Assembly: GCA_035292685.1 (NCBI GenBank)
Contig: DATDPP010000008.1
Location: 1-45,092, forward strand
Reading direction: 5' to 3'
Origin: JALYNX01 sp035292685
Lineage (GTDB): Bacteria > Actinomycetota > Acidimicrobiia > Spongiisociales > ZC4RG35
Length of the DNA stretch: 45,092 nucleotides
Shown here: one piece after another, positions 1 through 8,700 of the stretch
How the letters are laid out: each line of letters begins with the position of its first letter
Position numbering within the stretch: the stretch's first letter is position 1
The notes under the pieces: generated by a model
What the model was told of the DNA's origin: nothing
The model's database searches: none
Seen by the model: the letters and a program-made list of their open reading frames with translations, nothing else
Program-made: the position numbers and the translations under genes

Positions 1-27
1 CCCCAAACGAAACCCTCCGCTCCCAAG

Positions 28-732
28 ATGCATCGCTTTCATTCTTACGGTTTGCTCCTCGTCACTGCCTTGGCTGCGGTATTGGTTGGGGTCCTCGGCG
101 GGGACAACCTCGACCACGCATCCGTCCTCTCCGCTCGCTTCCCGGAGCCGGTGAGTTCGAATTCCCTCGATCCGGCGCTGACGATGGAGCCGACCACCAC
201 ATCGATCACCACATCGACCACGGTTCCGCTCATCGAGCAGGACACCAGCCTCGACACCCATCGCCTCACGACCACCACCGTCGTTCCGACTACGACCGAG
301 GTTCCGACCGTCGCCGAAGGCAGCGCTGAGCAGCCGAGCGAGACCACTGCTCCTCCGCAGCCGCAGGTCAACAGCGGTTTCAACGGAGGGTTCGAATCGG
401 ATTTCGCTGCCAGGATCAACGGATATCGCTCGAGCAACGGCCTGTCCGGGTTGACCAGGGATGGTTCGCTGGACGCAGAAGCTCGGGCTTGGGCGAAACG
501 GATGGCTGAGCAGGGCAGTCTTTCACACTCCAACATCGGCCGCTTCATCCCACCGTGGACAGCGGCGGGCGAGAACGTCGGGAGTGGGGGATCGGTGTCC
601 TCGGTGTTCGGAGCCCTGACCGGCAGTTCCGGGCACCGAGCCAACATGCTCGGTGGCTACACCCACGTCGGGATTGGCGTGTGGGTCGATGGGTCCGGGA
701 ACCTGTGGACTGCCCACGTGTTCACCGGCTGA
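28..732 (+). CDS. Secreted CAP-domain (SCP/PR-1/YkwD-like) protein
   Basis: The 234-residue product starts at ATG 28 and opens with a hydrophobic export segment (about residues 8-25). A Thr/Ser/Pro-rich linker follows (about 45-120), and the C-terminal 115 residues form a CAP domain. Visible CAP signatures are INGYRSSNGL in the first helix, LSHSN and AGENVG (cavity His and Glu), SSGHRANMLGG (second cavity His) and the closing strands VGIGVW and TAHVFTG. The bacterial YkwD-like subfamily is extracellular and its biochemical role is mostly unknown. The linker suggests a surface-displayed or wall-spanning protein. It lies upstream of another exported protein and a two-component system, so an envelope role is likely. 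The gene looks intact; the substrate cannot be predicted. Confidence 0.85.
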   Translation: MHRFHSYGLLLVTALAAVLVGVLGGDNLDHASVLSARFPEPVSSNSLDPALTMEPTTTSITTSTTVPLIEQDTSLDTHRLTTTTVVPTTTEVPTVAEGSAEQPSETTAPPQPQVNSGFNGGFESDFAARINGYRSSNGLSGLTRDGSLDAEARAWAKRMAEQGSLSHSNIGRFIPPWTAAGENVGSGGSVSSVFGALTGSSGHRANMLGGYTHVGIGVWVDGSGNLWTAHVFTG

Positions 733-825
733 AATCAGACTTAGGACTTCCTTGACGATCTTCTGATGAGCCGATGATGCCCGATGAAGCATGCTTGAAC
801 CATTCCCAAACCAAGGAGGTTCGAC

Positions 826-1236
826 ATGTCAAAGAGGGCAGCAGCAATGATCGGCGGGGTGGTGGCAGCGAGCCTGCTCGTCGCCGGGATCGCATGGGCG
901 AGCGGCACGAGCGCTCCCGACAGCACACTCCCCCCGAGCACATCGACCAGCTTGGATGACAACGGGTCATCCACCAGTGTCGACAACAGCTCGACTTCGA
1001 CCAGTCTCAACGGGCAGACTTCGACGACGATCGACGACAACACCTCGTCCACGATCGATGATCATGACGACGACGATGTCAATGACGACAGCACCTCGTC
1101 CACGATCGATGAACACGACGACGACGATGTCGACGACGTCAGTGGCAAAGACCACGAAGACGAGTTCGACGATGTGAGTGGCAGAGACGCCCACGACGAT
1201 GTCGATGACGACAAAGGCGAAGACGACGACGACTGA
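826..1236 (+). CDS. Exported Asp-rich repeat protein
   Basis: The 136-residue product begins at an ATG preceded by a strong AAGGAGG site (813-819). Residues 1-26 are a clear signal peptide ending near AWASG. The rest is low-complexity Ser/Thr/Asp sequence becoming almost entirely acidic, with runs such as DHDDDDV and a C-terminal DDDD. A 17-residue unit (TSSTIDDHDDDDVNDDS and TSSTIDEHDDDDVDDVS) is repeated in tandem. No enzymatic domain is visible. Such acidity is compatible with binding Ca2+ or other cations, or with an extended surface polyanion, but this is inference. It faces the downstream histidine kinase gene tail to tail. Confidence 0.7.
   Translation: MSKRAAAMIGGVVAASLLVAGIAWASGTSAPDSTLPPSTSTSLDDNGSSTSVDNSSTSTSLNGQTSTTIDDNTSSTIDDHDDDDVNDDSTSSTIDEHDDDDVDDVSGKDHEDEFDDVSGRDAHDDVDDDKGEDDDD
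1041..1142 (+). repeat. 51-bp tandem repeat inside the Asp-rich gene
   Basis: Two adjacent copies with a 51-nt period start at 1041 and 1092. Each opens with the same CACCTCGTCCACGATCGATG and encodes the 17-residue acidic unit. The period is a multiple of three, so copy-number change would keep the frame. Confidence 0.75.
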
Positions 1237-1243
1237 CCCGAAG

Positions 1244-2515
1244 TCAACCGAACCAGACCCTGACGACCGCCCCGCCACCGGGGCGGTCGCTCAATTCGAG
1301 GCCTCCCCCACTCAACCCGGCGGCGCGCCTGGCGATGTCGAGGCCGAGACCGGTCGATCCGGCGCCGCTGACGCCCCGCCCGATCGCAGCCGCCGAGCGA
1401 AAGCCGGGGCCGTGATCGAACACCTCGAGGGTCGGCCCGCGATCAGCCAGGACCCGCACCCCAAACGATGTCCCCTCAGGGGTGTGACTGAACACGTTCT
1501 CGATCAGGGTGTCCACCACCGCCGCGACTGCATCCTCGGTCAGCCCCACTTCGTAGCTGCCGGCATCGATGACGATCTCGAATTCACGGTCTTGTTCCTC
1601 GGCGAGCACACTCCAAAAGGCGGCCCTGGCACCGACCACAACCCCCAGGTCGCATTTCCCGGGTGCCCGATATTGGTCCTTTCTCGCTTCCTCGATCAGT
1701 TGGTCGATCGCCTGTTCGAGCCGACCCACCTGGGCAACGAGAGCGACCCTTTCGTCGGGGTCAGCCACCCGCTCCGCCTGCAGACGGAGGCTCGTCAGCG
1801 GGGTTCGCAGCCGATGGGACAGATCGGCCACCGCCTCCCTTTCCTCAGCGAGCAGTTGGTTGAGACGGTCCGCCAGCCAGTTGAACGACCTCCCCAATTC
1901 TTCGATCTCAGGGGGAGGGCTCAACTCGACTCTTGCCGTCAAATCGCCTTCTCCAAGCCGGGTCGCCGTCTCGGCAAGATTCTCGAGGGGCTCGACCAGC
2001 CGCTTTGCCAGCCGGTCGGCAACCGTTGCCGCGGCAGTCACGATCAGGATCCCGAGGAGGCCCAACAACAGCCATGCCTGAGTCACACCCTCGGTTAGTT
2101 CCTCGTCGGTGACGAAAGCGGAAACGACCACCGTGCCGTCACGGGTCACCACCGGCACCGCCAATTCCCAGCCATCCTTCACGTAGTCAGCCGCCGCTGT
2201 AGCTGTGTTCCCCACCTCCTCGGTGAGCAACCGTTGGGAGTCACCCGGATCGCCCAAGATCGTGCCGTCAGGAAGAATCACGACCTGCCTGGCCGGTAGA
2301 GGGCCGACCCCGTCGGCGATGGCGGCTGGATCTGCCTCGTCGCCCAGTGCGCTGGCCAGGGCGATCAAAGACGCTGTGGACTGGGCACTCAATTCGGCTT
2401 CGACCTGGGCCCGCTCGGCGGCCTGGCGCTGGACGAGTAACGCCAGGGGAACCGTCAACGAAATGACGACCAGGGTGGTGATGGCAAGGCTCCAGAGAGC
2501 CAACCGCCTTCTCAT
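1244..2515 (-). CDS. HAMP-domain sensor histidine kinase
   Basis: This 423-residue membrane kinase should autophosphorylate and pass phosphate to the response regulator encoded directly upstream. It has a first membrane segment at about 8-28, an extracytoplasmic sensor region at about 29-145, a second membrane segment at about 147-167 and a HAMP linker at about 168-222. A HisKA domain carries His234 in SHRLRTP, and an ATPase domain has an N-box (ENVFSHTPEG), G1 (DHGPGFRS) and G2 (GSTGLGLDIA). The sensor region is about 115 residues with no recognisable ligand domain. Its ATG shares one base with the stop of the regulator gene (TGATG), so the pair is translationally coupled. The signal is unknown; the exported proteins on both sides are candidate targets. 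Confidence 0.93.
   Translation of the reverse strand: MRRRLALWSLAITTLVVISLTVPLALLVQRQAAERAQVEAELSAQSTASLIALASALGDEADPAAIADGVGPLPARQVVILPDGTILGDPGDSQRLLTEEVGNTATAAADYVKDGWELAVPVVTRDGTVVVSAFVTDEELTEGVTQAWLLLGLLGILIVTAAATVADRLAKRLVEPLENLAETATRLGEGDLTARVELSPPPEIEELGRSFNWLADRLNQLLAEEREAVADLSHRLRTPLTSLRLQAERVADPDERVALVAQVGRLEQAIDQLIEEARKDQYRAPGKCDLGVVVGARAAFWSVLAEEQDREFEIVIDAGSYEVGLTEDAVAAVVDTLIENVFSHTPEGTSFGVRVLADRGPTLEVFDHGPGFRSAAAIGRGVSGAGSTGLGLDIARRAAGLSGGGLELSDRPGGGAVVRVWFG
1264..1289. terminator. GC-rich hairpin at a convergent 3' junction
   Basis: Perfect 11-bp arms (1264-1274 and 1279-1289) enclose a CCAC loop. The hairpin lies 28 nt past the stop of the Asp-rich gene and overlaps the last codons of the convergent histidine kinase gene. 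No T-run follows, so it is at best a weak factor-independent terminator for the plus-strand gene. Confidence 0.4.
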
Positions 2516-3195
2516 CAGTCGGGTAGAACCAGCTTGACACCGACCCCATGGATCGTCTTCAGGTACCTGGGTTCGGCTGCCGTCTCACCCAGCTTCTTGC
2601 GCAGCCAGGACAGATGGACATCGACCGTCCTGTCGCTGCCCCCATAGGGCTCCCGCCACACCTCGGCCAGCAATTCTCGTTTGCTGACCACCTCACCTTG
2701 GCGCTCCGCCAACGAGCGCAACAGGTCGAATTCCTTCGGGCTCAGATCCAGCGTTGTCCCATCGAGGGTCGCTTCCCGCGCCGAGATATCGATGACCAGG
2801 CCGCCAACAGTGATCCGAGAAGCCTCTTCTGCCAACCCTCCCCTGCGCAAGAGGGCCCTGCTTCTGGCCAGGAGTTGAGCGACCGAGAACGGCTTGATGA
2901 GGTAGTCGTCGGCGCCTGCGTCGAGAGTTCGGACCACGGCCTCATCCGCCCCGCGAGCCGTGATCACCATCACCGGCACCGAGCTGATCGCCCGGATCAT
3001 GCGCAACAACTCGTTTCCATCCAGGTCGGGCAAACCCAGGTCCATGATCACCAGGTCCGGGGTGTTGCGTATGCCAAGCTCGAGACCGGTCATGGCAGTG
3101 GCCGCGGTCTCCACGTCGTGGCCCTCGGCGGCAAGGGCGTCGGCCACGAGCCTTCGAATCTCTATGTCGTCCTCGATGAGGATGATTCGAGCCAT
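2515..3195 (-). CDS. OmpR/PhoB-family response regulator
   Basis: The 226-residue product is a DNA-binding regulator. Its receiver domain (about 3-115) has acidic residues Asp9/Asp10, phosphoacceptor Asp52 in VIMDLGLPD, a switch Thr in VITARG and Lys101 in LIKPFS. A C-terminal winged-helix effector (about 130-224) includes LSPKEFDLLRSLAE and RTVDVHLSWLRKKLG. It is the first gene of a two-gene minus-strand operon and is coupled to the kinase by a 1-nt overlap. It is divergent from the small exported protein at 3297, and the 101-bp gap between them is the likely control region. Regulation of the neighbouring exported proteins is inferred from position only. Confidence 0.94.
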   Translation of the reverse strand: MARIILIEDDIEIRRLVADALAAEGHDVETAATAMTGLELGIRNTPDLVIMDLGLPDLDGNELLRMIRAISSVPVMVITARGADEAVVRTLDAGADDYLIKPFSVAQLLARSRALLRRGGLAEEASRITVGGLVIDISAREATLDGTTLDLSPKEFDLLRSLAERQGEVVSKRELLAEVWREPYGGSDRTVDVHLSWLRKKLGETAAEPRYLKTIHGVGVKLVLPD

Positions 3196-3296
3196 GCCGG
3201 CAGCGTATCGGTGACGATCCGGGTAGGCCTATGACTTGAGAAAACCTTGATATCCCGTTGACCCGTTAGCCAGGCAAATGCTGGGAGACTCCACGT

Positions 3297-3809
3297 GTGA
3301 GCCGTTTTAGCCTGGTTGCGATCTGGGTGGCTGTCACAGCCGTCACCACTCTTCTCGCATGGCAGATCGTGGCCGCGGCCGGTGAACAGGTAAGCCCTGG
3401 GCCGTTAACACCGATTGCGGCCCTCGTCACCAGCACCACAGGCGGGTCAACGACCCTGCCGCCCACCTCATCGTCGGTGTCGTCGACCTCGACCACCCAA
3501 CCGGAGCCGGGAGTGTCGACCACCGCGACTTCATCGTCGGGTTCGACGTCCACGAGCACCGCCGCGAGTTGGCAGGTGAAGACCATCCCGACCGCTGGAG
3601 GGACCGTGGTGGTCAGCTACCGACCCGGAGAAGTGATCCTGGATGGCGCGACACCGGCGGCTGGGTTCACCGTTGAGGTCGAAAAGCAAGGACCGCCACA
3701 TGTCAAGGTCAAATTCGAGAGCGAGGAGACCCACGTCGAGGTCCAGGTCTCCTGGGACGCCAAGCTGGTCATCGACGTCCAAGCCGATGGGGAAACCGAA
3801 GAGGACTGA
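3297..3809 (+). CDS. Small exported Ser/Thr-rich protein of unknown function
   Basis: The start is taken as GTG 3297; no ATG is available before the hydrophobic N-terminus. The 170-residue product has a signal/anchor segment (about 7-25), a Thr/Ser/Pro linker (about 45-85) and a C-terminal 75-residue beta-rich region (WQVKTIPTAGGTVVVSYRPG onward) ending in acidic residues. I recognise no named family for this tail. The layout (export signal, Thr-rich tether, small C-terminal domain) matches the other exported proteins in this block. It is divergent from the response regulator, a common arrangement for a regulated target. Its stop directly abuts the stop of the convergent gene. Confidence 0.65.
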   Translation: MSRFSLVAIWVAVTAVTTLLAWQIVAAAGEQVSPGPLTPIAALVTSTTGGSTTLPPTSSSVSSTSTTQPEPGVSTTATSSSGSTSTSTAASWQVKTIPTAGGTVVVSYRPGEVILDGATPAAGFTVEVEKQGPPHVKVKFESEETHVEVQVSWDAKLVIDVQADGETEED

Positions 3810-4244
3810 TCAACAGACCAGGGCGTCCCTTCCGGTCTGCTCCTCGCGGACTCGGGCCACGAGATACTCGATCAGGGTCCAGGCCATCTGCGGATGGTCC
3901 TTGAGCAGCGACCGGAACTCCCATTTGGAAAGAACCACCGTCGTGAGATCTGAGGCTGCCACCACGTCGGCCGATCGGGGACCGTCATCGACGAGTGCCA
4001 ACTCACCGAAAAACTCGCCCGGCCCGAGACGTGCTGCGATTCGACCATTGCGCAGGACGTTGGCCTCACCGTCGAGGATGAGGTGAAAGCCCATCCCAGC
4101 CCGACCCTCGGCGATGACTATGTCATTGGCGACGTGGAAGGACTCTTTCATCCGGTCGAGAATCCTCTCCAGATCCTTCTGATTCAGACCGTGGAAGAGA
4201 GGGACGGAGCCGAGCTTTTCGAGCTTCTCCTTCTTGGTGACCAA
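3810..4244 (-). CDS. Cyclic-nucleotide-binding domain protein
   Basis: The 144-residue product is essentially one cNMP-binding domain. It starts at TTG 4242-4244 behind a GGAGG site. The beta-roll is visible from LFHGLNQKDLERIL through IVIAEGRAG and FHLILDGEANVLRNG. The phosphate-binding cassette region reads FFGELALVDDGPRSADVVAA, containing the G-E-L-A and R-(S/T)-A signatures expected for cAMP/cGMP binding. It has no helix-turn-helix, unlike CRP regulators, and no fused enzyme, so it probably acts as a cyclic-nucleotide-responsive partner. A class III cyclase gene lies 1.5 kb downstream on the other strand. Whether it binds a nucleotide cannot be told from sequence alone. Confidence 0.85.
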   Translation of the reverse strand: MVTKKEKLEKLGSVPLFHGLNQKDLERILDRMKESFHVANDIVIAEGRAGMGFHLILDGEANVLRNGRIAARLGPGEFFGELALVDDGPRSADVVAASDLTTVVLSKWEFRSLLKDHPQMAWTLIEYLVARVREEQTGRDALVC

Positions 4245-4328
4245 GGGCTTCCTCCGAATCGTCGAGCGGTCGGCCGATCATATCGGTCGTGGCAACAACG
4301 TGCCCCGGCGTCTGTAGCCTGAGGGGTC

Positions 4329-4864
4329 GTGATCTGTGAGGCGTGTCAGACCGAGAACTCCGTCGACAATCGATTCTGCCTCAACTGCGGCAACCCGCTC
4401 ACCCTGACCTGCCCCAACTGCTCCGCCGGGAACCCGCCGGGATCTTCTCGGGAGAAATCGACAAAGCGCTCGAAATCGCCATGAGGATGGCCGAGAGAGG
4501 TTGGTTCGAGGCCTTTCAGGTCCTGCACACGGGTCTTCTCACTGCTTCGTTAACCGGGGATAGAGCCGATCTGGTACGAATGCTCACCGTCGTCGGAGGA
4601 CACCATCCTCGCTTCGCCGACGAGGTGACTCTATGGAACTCGATGCTGCAACCGCCCGATCAGGCGGCCCGCGGACGGGTCGAAGAGGGCCTGGCCCGGC
4701 TAGAACGAGGTGCGGGAACCGTGGCAATGGTGGATGCTCTGATTTCGGCGGCCTTCCTGTCCCAGTCGGAGGATGGCGCCGACTTCCTGACGAGAGCCCG
4801 GTCCATTGCCGAGCCCAGGGGATGGAACGGCGTGGTCGGCCTCATCGACCGACATTTCGGTTGA
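4329..4864 (+). pseudogene. Frameshifted zinc-ribbon gene
   Basis: From GTG 4329 the frame encodes a zinc-ribbon start: CEAC at residues 3-6, CLNC about 12 residues later, then a second unit with CPNCSAGNPPG. That frame stops about 12 codons further on. The downstream helical region (GEIDKALEIAMRMAERGW to GLIDRHFG, ending at 4864) is open only in the frame starting at GTG 4343. Joining the two needs a -1 shift near the C/G-rich stretch at about 4420-4440, consistent with loss of one base. The N-terminus resembles the double zinc ribbon of the neighbouring cyclase/AAA protein, but the second ribbon lacks its last CxxC. It could be a decayed relative, a programmed frameshift or a sequencing error. 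A translated 173-residue protein from 4343 without the ribbon is also possible. Confidence 0.6.
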
Positions 4865-4869
4865 CCTCG

Positions 4870-5580
4870 TTACCGGGGCGAGGCCTCCCGGGCGTGCTCG
4901 ATGAACTCGAGGATCCAGTCGGCAAGACGGGATCCATCCGGTTCTTCGTTAAGCGAGGCAAGCCCGGCCTCGACCGTGTCCTCGGGGATCACCTGACCGC
5001 GACGTGATTCCATGAGAGCCTCCGAGTAGGCAGTCTCGAATTCGGGGTGACCCTGTATCCCGAGCATGGTCGTGCCGACCCCCATGACCGACACCGGGCA
5101 ATGGTCATTCCAACCCAGGATCTTGCCTCCCGGCGGGAGCGAATCGACCTGGTCCTGGTAGCTGGTGAGAACCCGAACTGAGGTCCCCCAACCCAGGTCC
5201 TCGCTGATCTCGACCTCCTGGACCCCCACCCCCCAGCCACGGTCGGACTTGACCACCGAACCACCCAGGGCCTTGGCGATGAGTTGGTGCCCGAAGCAAA
5301 TCCCGACGAAGGGGATACCGGCATCGGCCACCGTCCGAACGAACTCCTCGAGATCTCGAATCCACGGATCGTCGTCGTTTACCGAGTAGCGGGAGCCGGT
5401 GGTCATCCAGGCGTCGGCCTCGGAGGGGTCGCCCGGCAGCTCACCGTTGACAACGTCATAAGCCACCACCTCGACTTCGTCATGGTCGGCGAAGAGACTG
5501 CGGAACATGTCGTCGTTGTCCCCGGAGATGCCGAGGAACTCCGGACGCACGTGGTCACAGACGAGAAGGCCGATTCTCAT
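4870..5580 (-). CDS. Class I glutamine amidotransferase-family protein
   Basis: The 236-residue product has the class I GATase fold with an apparently intact triad: nucleophile Cys95 in VGICFGHQLIA, and His178 and Glu180 in GIQGHPEF. It is a stand-alone hydrolase, like the GMP-synthase-type GATases that cleave gamma-glutamyl amides, rather than a domain fused to a synthase. Gamma-glutamyl hydrolases of this superfamily release glutamate in polyamine and amine degradation. The glutamine-synthetase-like ligase gene 8 kb away makes that role attractive but unproven. The gene is convergent with the frameshifted gene (5 bp apart) and divergent from the large cyclase gene, with a palindromic element in the gap. 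Confidence 0.85.
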   Translation of the reverse strand: MRIGLLVCDHVRPEFLGISGDNDDMFRSLFADHDEVEVVAYDVVNGELPGDPSEADAWMTTGSRYSVNDDDPWIRDLEEFVRTVADAGIPFVGICFGHQLIAKALGGSVVKSDRGWGVGVQEVEISEDLGWGTSVRVLTSYQDQVDSLPPGGKILGWNDHCPVSVMGVGTTMLGIQGHPEFETAYSEALMESRRGQVIPEDTVEAGLASLNEEPDGSRLADWILEFIEHAREASPR

Positions 5581-5590
5581 GGCCCTCCCA

Positions 5591-5638
5591 TTCTCGCGCG
5601 GGGATCCGCGTCTTCAGACGCGGATCCCCGCGCGAGAA
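5591..5638. repeat. Palindromic intergenic element, copy 1
   Basis: Perfect 23-bp arms (5591-5613 and 5616-5638) are separated by 2 nt. The outer core TTCTCGCGCGGGGATC recurs in two other copies (about 9757 and 10747). This copy lies between divergent genes, so it is not a transcription terminator for either. Confidence 0.85.
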
Positions 5639-5731
5639 CACGGGCCCTCGATGGCCTTGGAGCTCTCGCTCTGCGATTAGGCGCTTGTCGTTACGATTCC
5701 GCCCGAGGAGATCGCTCGAGAGGGAGTCGCT

Positions 5732-8700
5732 ATGGCAGTTGTCCAGTGTCCTCATTGCGGGCGCACCAACGCCGAGGGATCTCAATACTGCGCCGAGTGC
5801 GGGTCGAGCCTCAGGCCGGCCTGCAACCGATGCGGAGCAACCCTCACCATCGAAGCCCGCTTCTGTGCTTCGTGCGGTCAGCCGGTGGAGCCGGTCGCCG
5901 GCAGAACCGAGGAGCGGAAGCTGGTCACAATCCTCTTCGCCGATGTGGCCGGGTCTACCGGGCTCGGTGAGCGGTTCGACCCCGAGGACCTGGCTCGTGT
6001 GATGAGCGCCTACTTCGAGGCGATGCGCACCGAGATCGAATCCGAAGGTGGAACGGTGGAGAAGTTCATCGGTGACGCGGTGATGGCGGTGTTCGGAGTG
6101 CCCGTTGCCCACGAGGACGACCCGGCCCGCGCCCTTCATGCAGCCCTAAAGATGATGGACCGACTCAACGAGGTGAACAAAGAGCTGACTCAAAGCCAGG
6201 GAATCAGCCTAGAGATGAGGATCGGGATCAACACCGGTGAGGTGCTGGCGTACACCGACCCCCAGCCCGGCGAACCGATGGTCACCGGCGATGTCGTCAA
6301 CGTGGCCTCCCGCCTCCAGACCGCAGCCCAGCCTGGGCGGATCCTGGTTGCGGAGAGAGCCGCCCGCGCCGTGCGCAGGTTCAACTTCAAAGAGATCGGC
6401 GACCTCCAGCTGAGAGGGAAATCGATCCCGGTCAAGGCTTTCGAGTTGATCGGCCAGTCGGTAGGTGGCTCAGAGAGGGGAATCCCAGGGCTGGCCGCAC
6501 CGATGGTGGGCCGCGACGCGGAGCTGACCCTCCTTCAGACCATCTACCAAAGGACCGCCATCGAAGTCCGGCCAAACTTGGTCACCCTTTACGGTGAGGC
6601 AGGTGTCGGCAAGAGCAGGCTGACCGCGGAGTTTTTGGAGTGGGTGAGACGGTCCGAGCCCTCGCCGATCGTCCTCCGCGGCAGATGTCTGCCTTATGGC
6701 GATGGGATCGCCTACTGGCCCCTAGCCGAAATCCTCAAGCAGGCGGCGGGGATCCGGGATAGTGACCCATCGTCCGACGCCCTGGAACGAATCCGCAATC
6801 TGGGCGAGGACTTACTTACGTCGGACTTGACCGACGACATCCAACGCACCATCGCCATCCTCGCTCATACGATGGGGGTCGCAGATCCTGATCACTCCTT
6901 AACCGATCTCGACCCGAGGGAGGTCAGAGCCAGGACCAACGCCGCATGGCGGTCCCTCTTCACGGCACTTTCCGCTCAATCTCCACTCGTCGCCATCGTT
7001 GAGGACATCCACTGGGCGGATCCGGCCCTGCTCGACATCCTCGAGGAGTTGACAGAGAAAGTAACGGGTCCACTGCTCCTGGTTTGCCCGGCGAGACCCG
7101 AGCTGACAGAGAGCCGTCCCGGCTGGGGTGGCGGTCGTCGCAATCACACGTCGATATCGCTCGACCCGCTCAGCCGCAAGGACTCCGACACCCTCGTCGC
7201 CTCACTCCTCGCCATCGCTGACCTGCCGGTTGAGCTCCGACGCACGATGATGGAGACGGCGGAGGGAAACCCATTCTTCCTCGAGGAGATCGTCCGCCAC
7301 CTGATCGACCGGGGTCACATTGTCCGAAAGGCGGACAGCTGGGTCGCTGGCGAGGATCTGGGTTCGGTCGAAATCCCGGACACCGTCCAAAGCGTTCTCG
7401 CCGCTCGCATTGACCTTCTCCAGCCGCTGGAAAAGAGAGTTCTGCAGCGGGCGGCGGTCGTGGGACGTATCTTCTGGCCGAGTCCGGTTGCCCAGCTCCT
7501 CGGCGGAGTTGCCACTCCACTGGACTCGGTTCTAGACCATCTCGAGCAGAGGGAGTTGATCCAATCGCGTCTTGGCTCGTCACTGGAGGGCGAACCCGAG
7601 TACATCTTCAAACACGTCCTCACCAGGGACGTGGCGTATGAGATGCTTCCCCGTCGCGAGCGGAGTGCGGCCCATGCCGAGGTGGCCACCTGGATCGAGG
7701 AGTCGACCGGCGACCGGACCGGCGAGTTGGTGGAGCTGGTGGCGCATCACTGGTCGGAGGCCTTTCATGCTGCGGAAGATGACCCTCGAGCCACGATCGA
7801 GAGGATTGAGGATTTAGGCCATCGAGCCTTCGTCGCGGTTCTGGCGGCATCCCATGCTTCGCGGGGCCGGGCGGCGATCGCCCGGGCGGCAAAGCTGGCC
7901 GAACAGGCGATCGCATTGTCCGATCACCCCTTGGAGCGAGCTAGGGCCCTGAACGCTCGGGGCATGGCTGCCCTCTCCGGCTACGCCGGCGATGTGGCCT
8001 GGTTCTCGCTCAAGGACGAGGCCGATCTGCTTCTGGCACATGCTCCAGAGGAACGCCGGTTGATCGCGCGTGCCTGTGCCAGGGCGGCGGAAACTCCGAC
8101 CCGGTGGCCGGGGTCGATGACGACCCCGATCTCTGAGAAGGAGGTAGACCGATACATCGAGATCGGTTTCGCCAATCTCGACCCAGACGACGAGAGCGAG
8201 GAGATGGTCCGACTGCTCCTCGCTCGTTCCATGGGTCTCTTCGCCCGATCGCCATCCGAGCAGGTCCAGAACGGGATCGTTGCGGCCGCCAGGGTGGCAG
8301 CGGAGCGGGCAGTCGCTCTCGCCAAGGCCCTCGGCCGGGTCGACCTCGCCTCGGCGGCATTGGATGCAGTGGGCTCAGTCGACATCTTCTTGGGCGACTA
8401 CCGGGCCAACACCGAAGTCCTGAGCCGCCGACTTCCCCTGCTTAAACAAATGGCGAATCCATCGGAGATCGGCGATGCAGTCGCCGCGGGAGCCTGGAAT
8501 TTCGCATACATCGGGGAATACCACAGGGCCCGCGAGCTCGCCGAGCAGGGTGTGGCCCAGTCCGGGGACGAGGCGCCGGGGATGGCTTTGCACAACACGT
8601 CATGGCTTTCCTATTCCGAGTTCTGGTTGGGTAACTGGGATCGGATCGTCACCGAATTGGCCTCCAGAGTGCGGATGATGCTGGGCGACCGCGCAACCGA

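Noticed and set aside
1041..1142. Tandem repeats considered as a CRISPR array
   Set aside because: Only two 51-nt units, no unique spacers, and they encode an in-frame acidic protein repeat.
1178..2098. Long plus-strand reading frame opposite the histidine kinase
   Set aside because: It is complementary to an unmistakable kinase, is Pro/Arg/Gly-rich without domains and arises from the GC-rich third positions.
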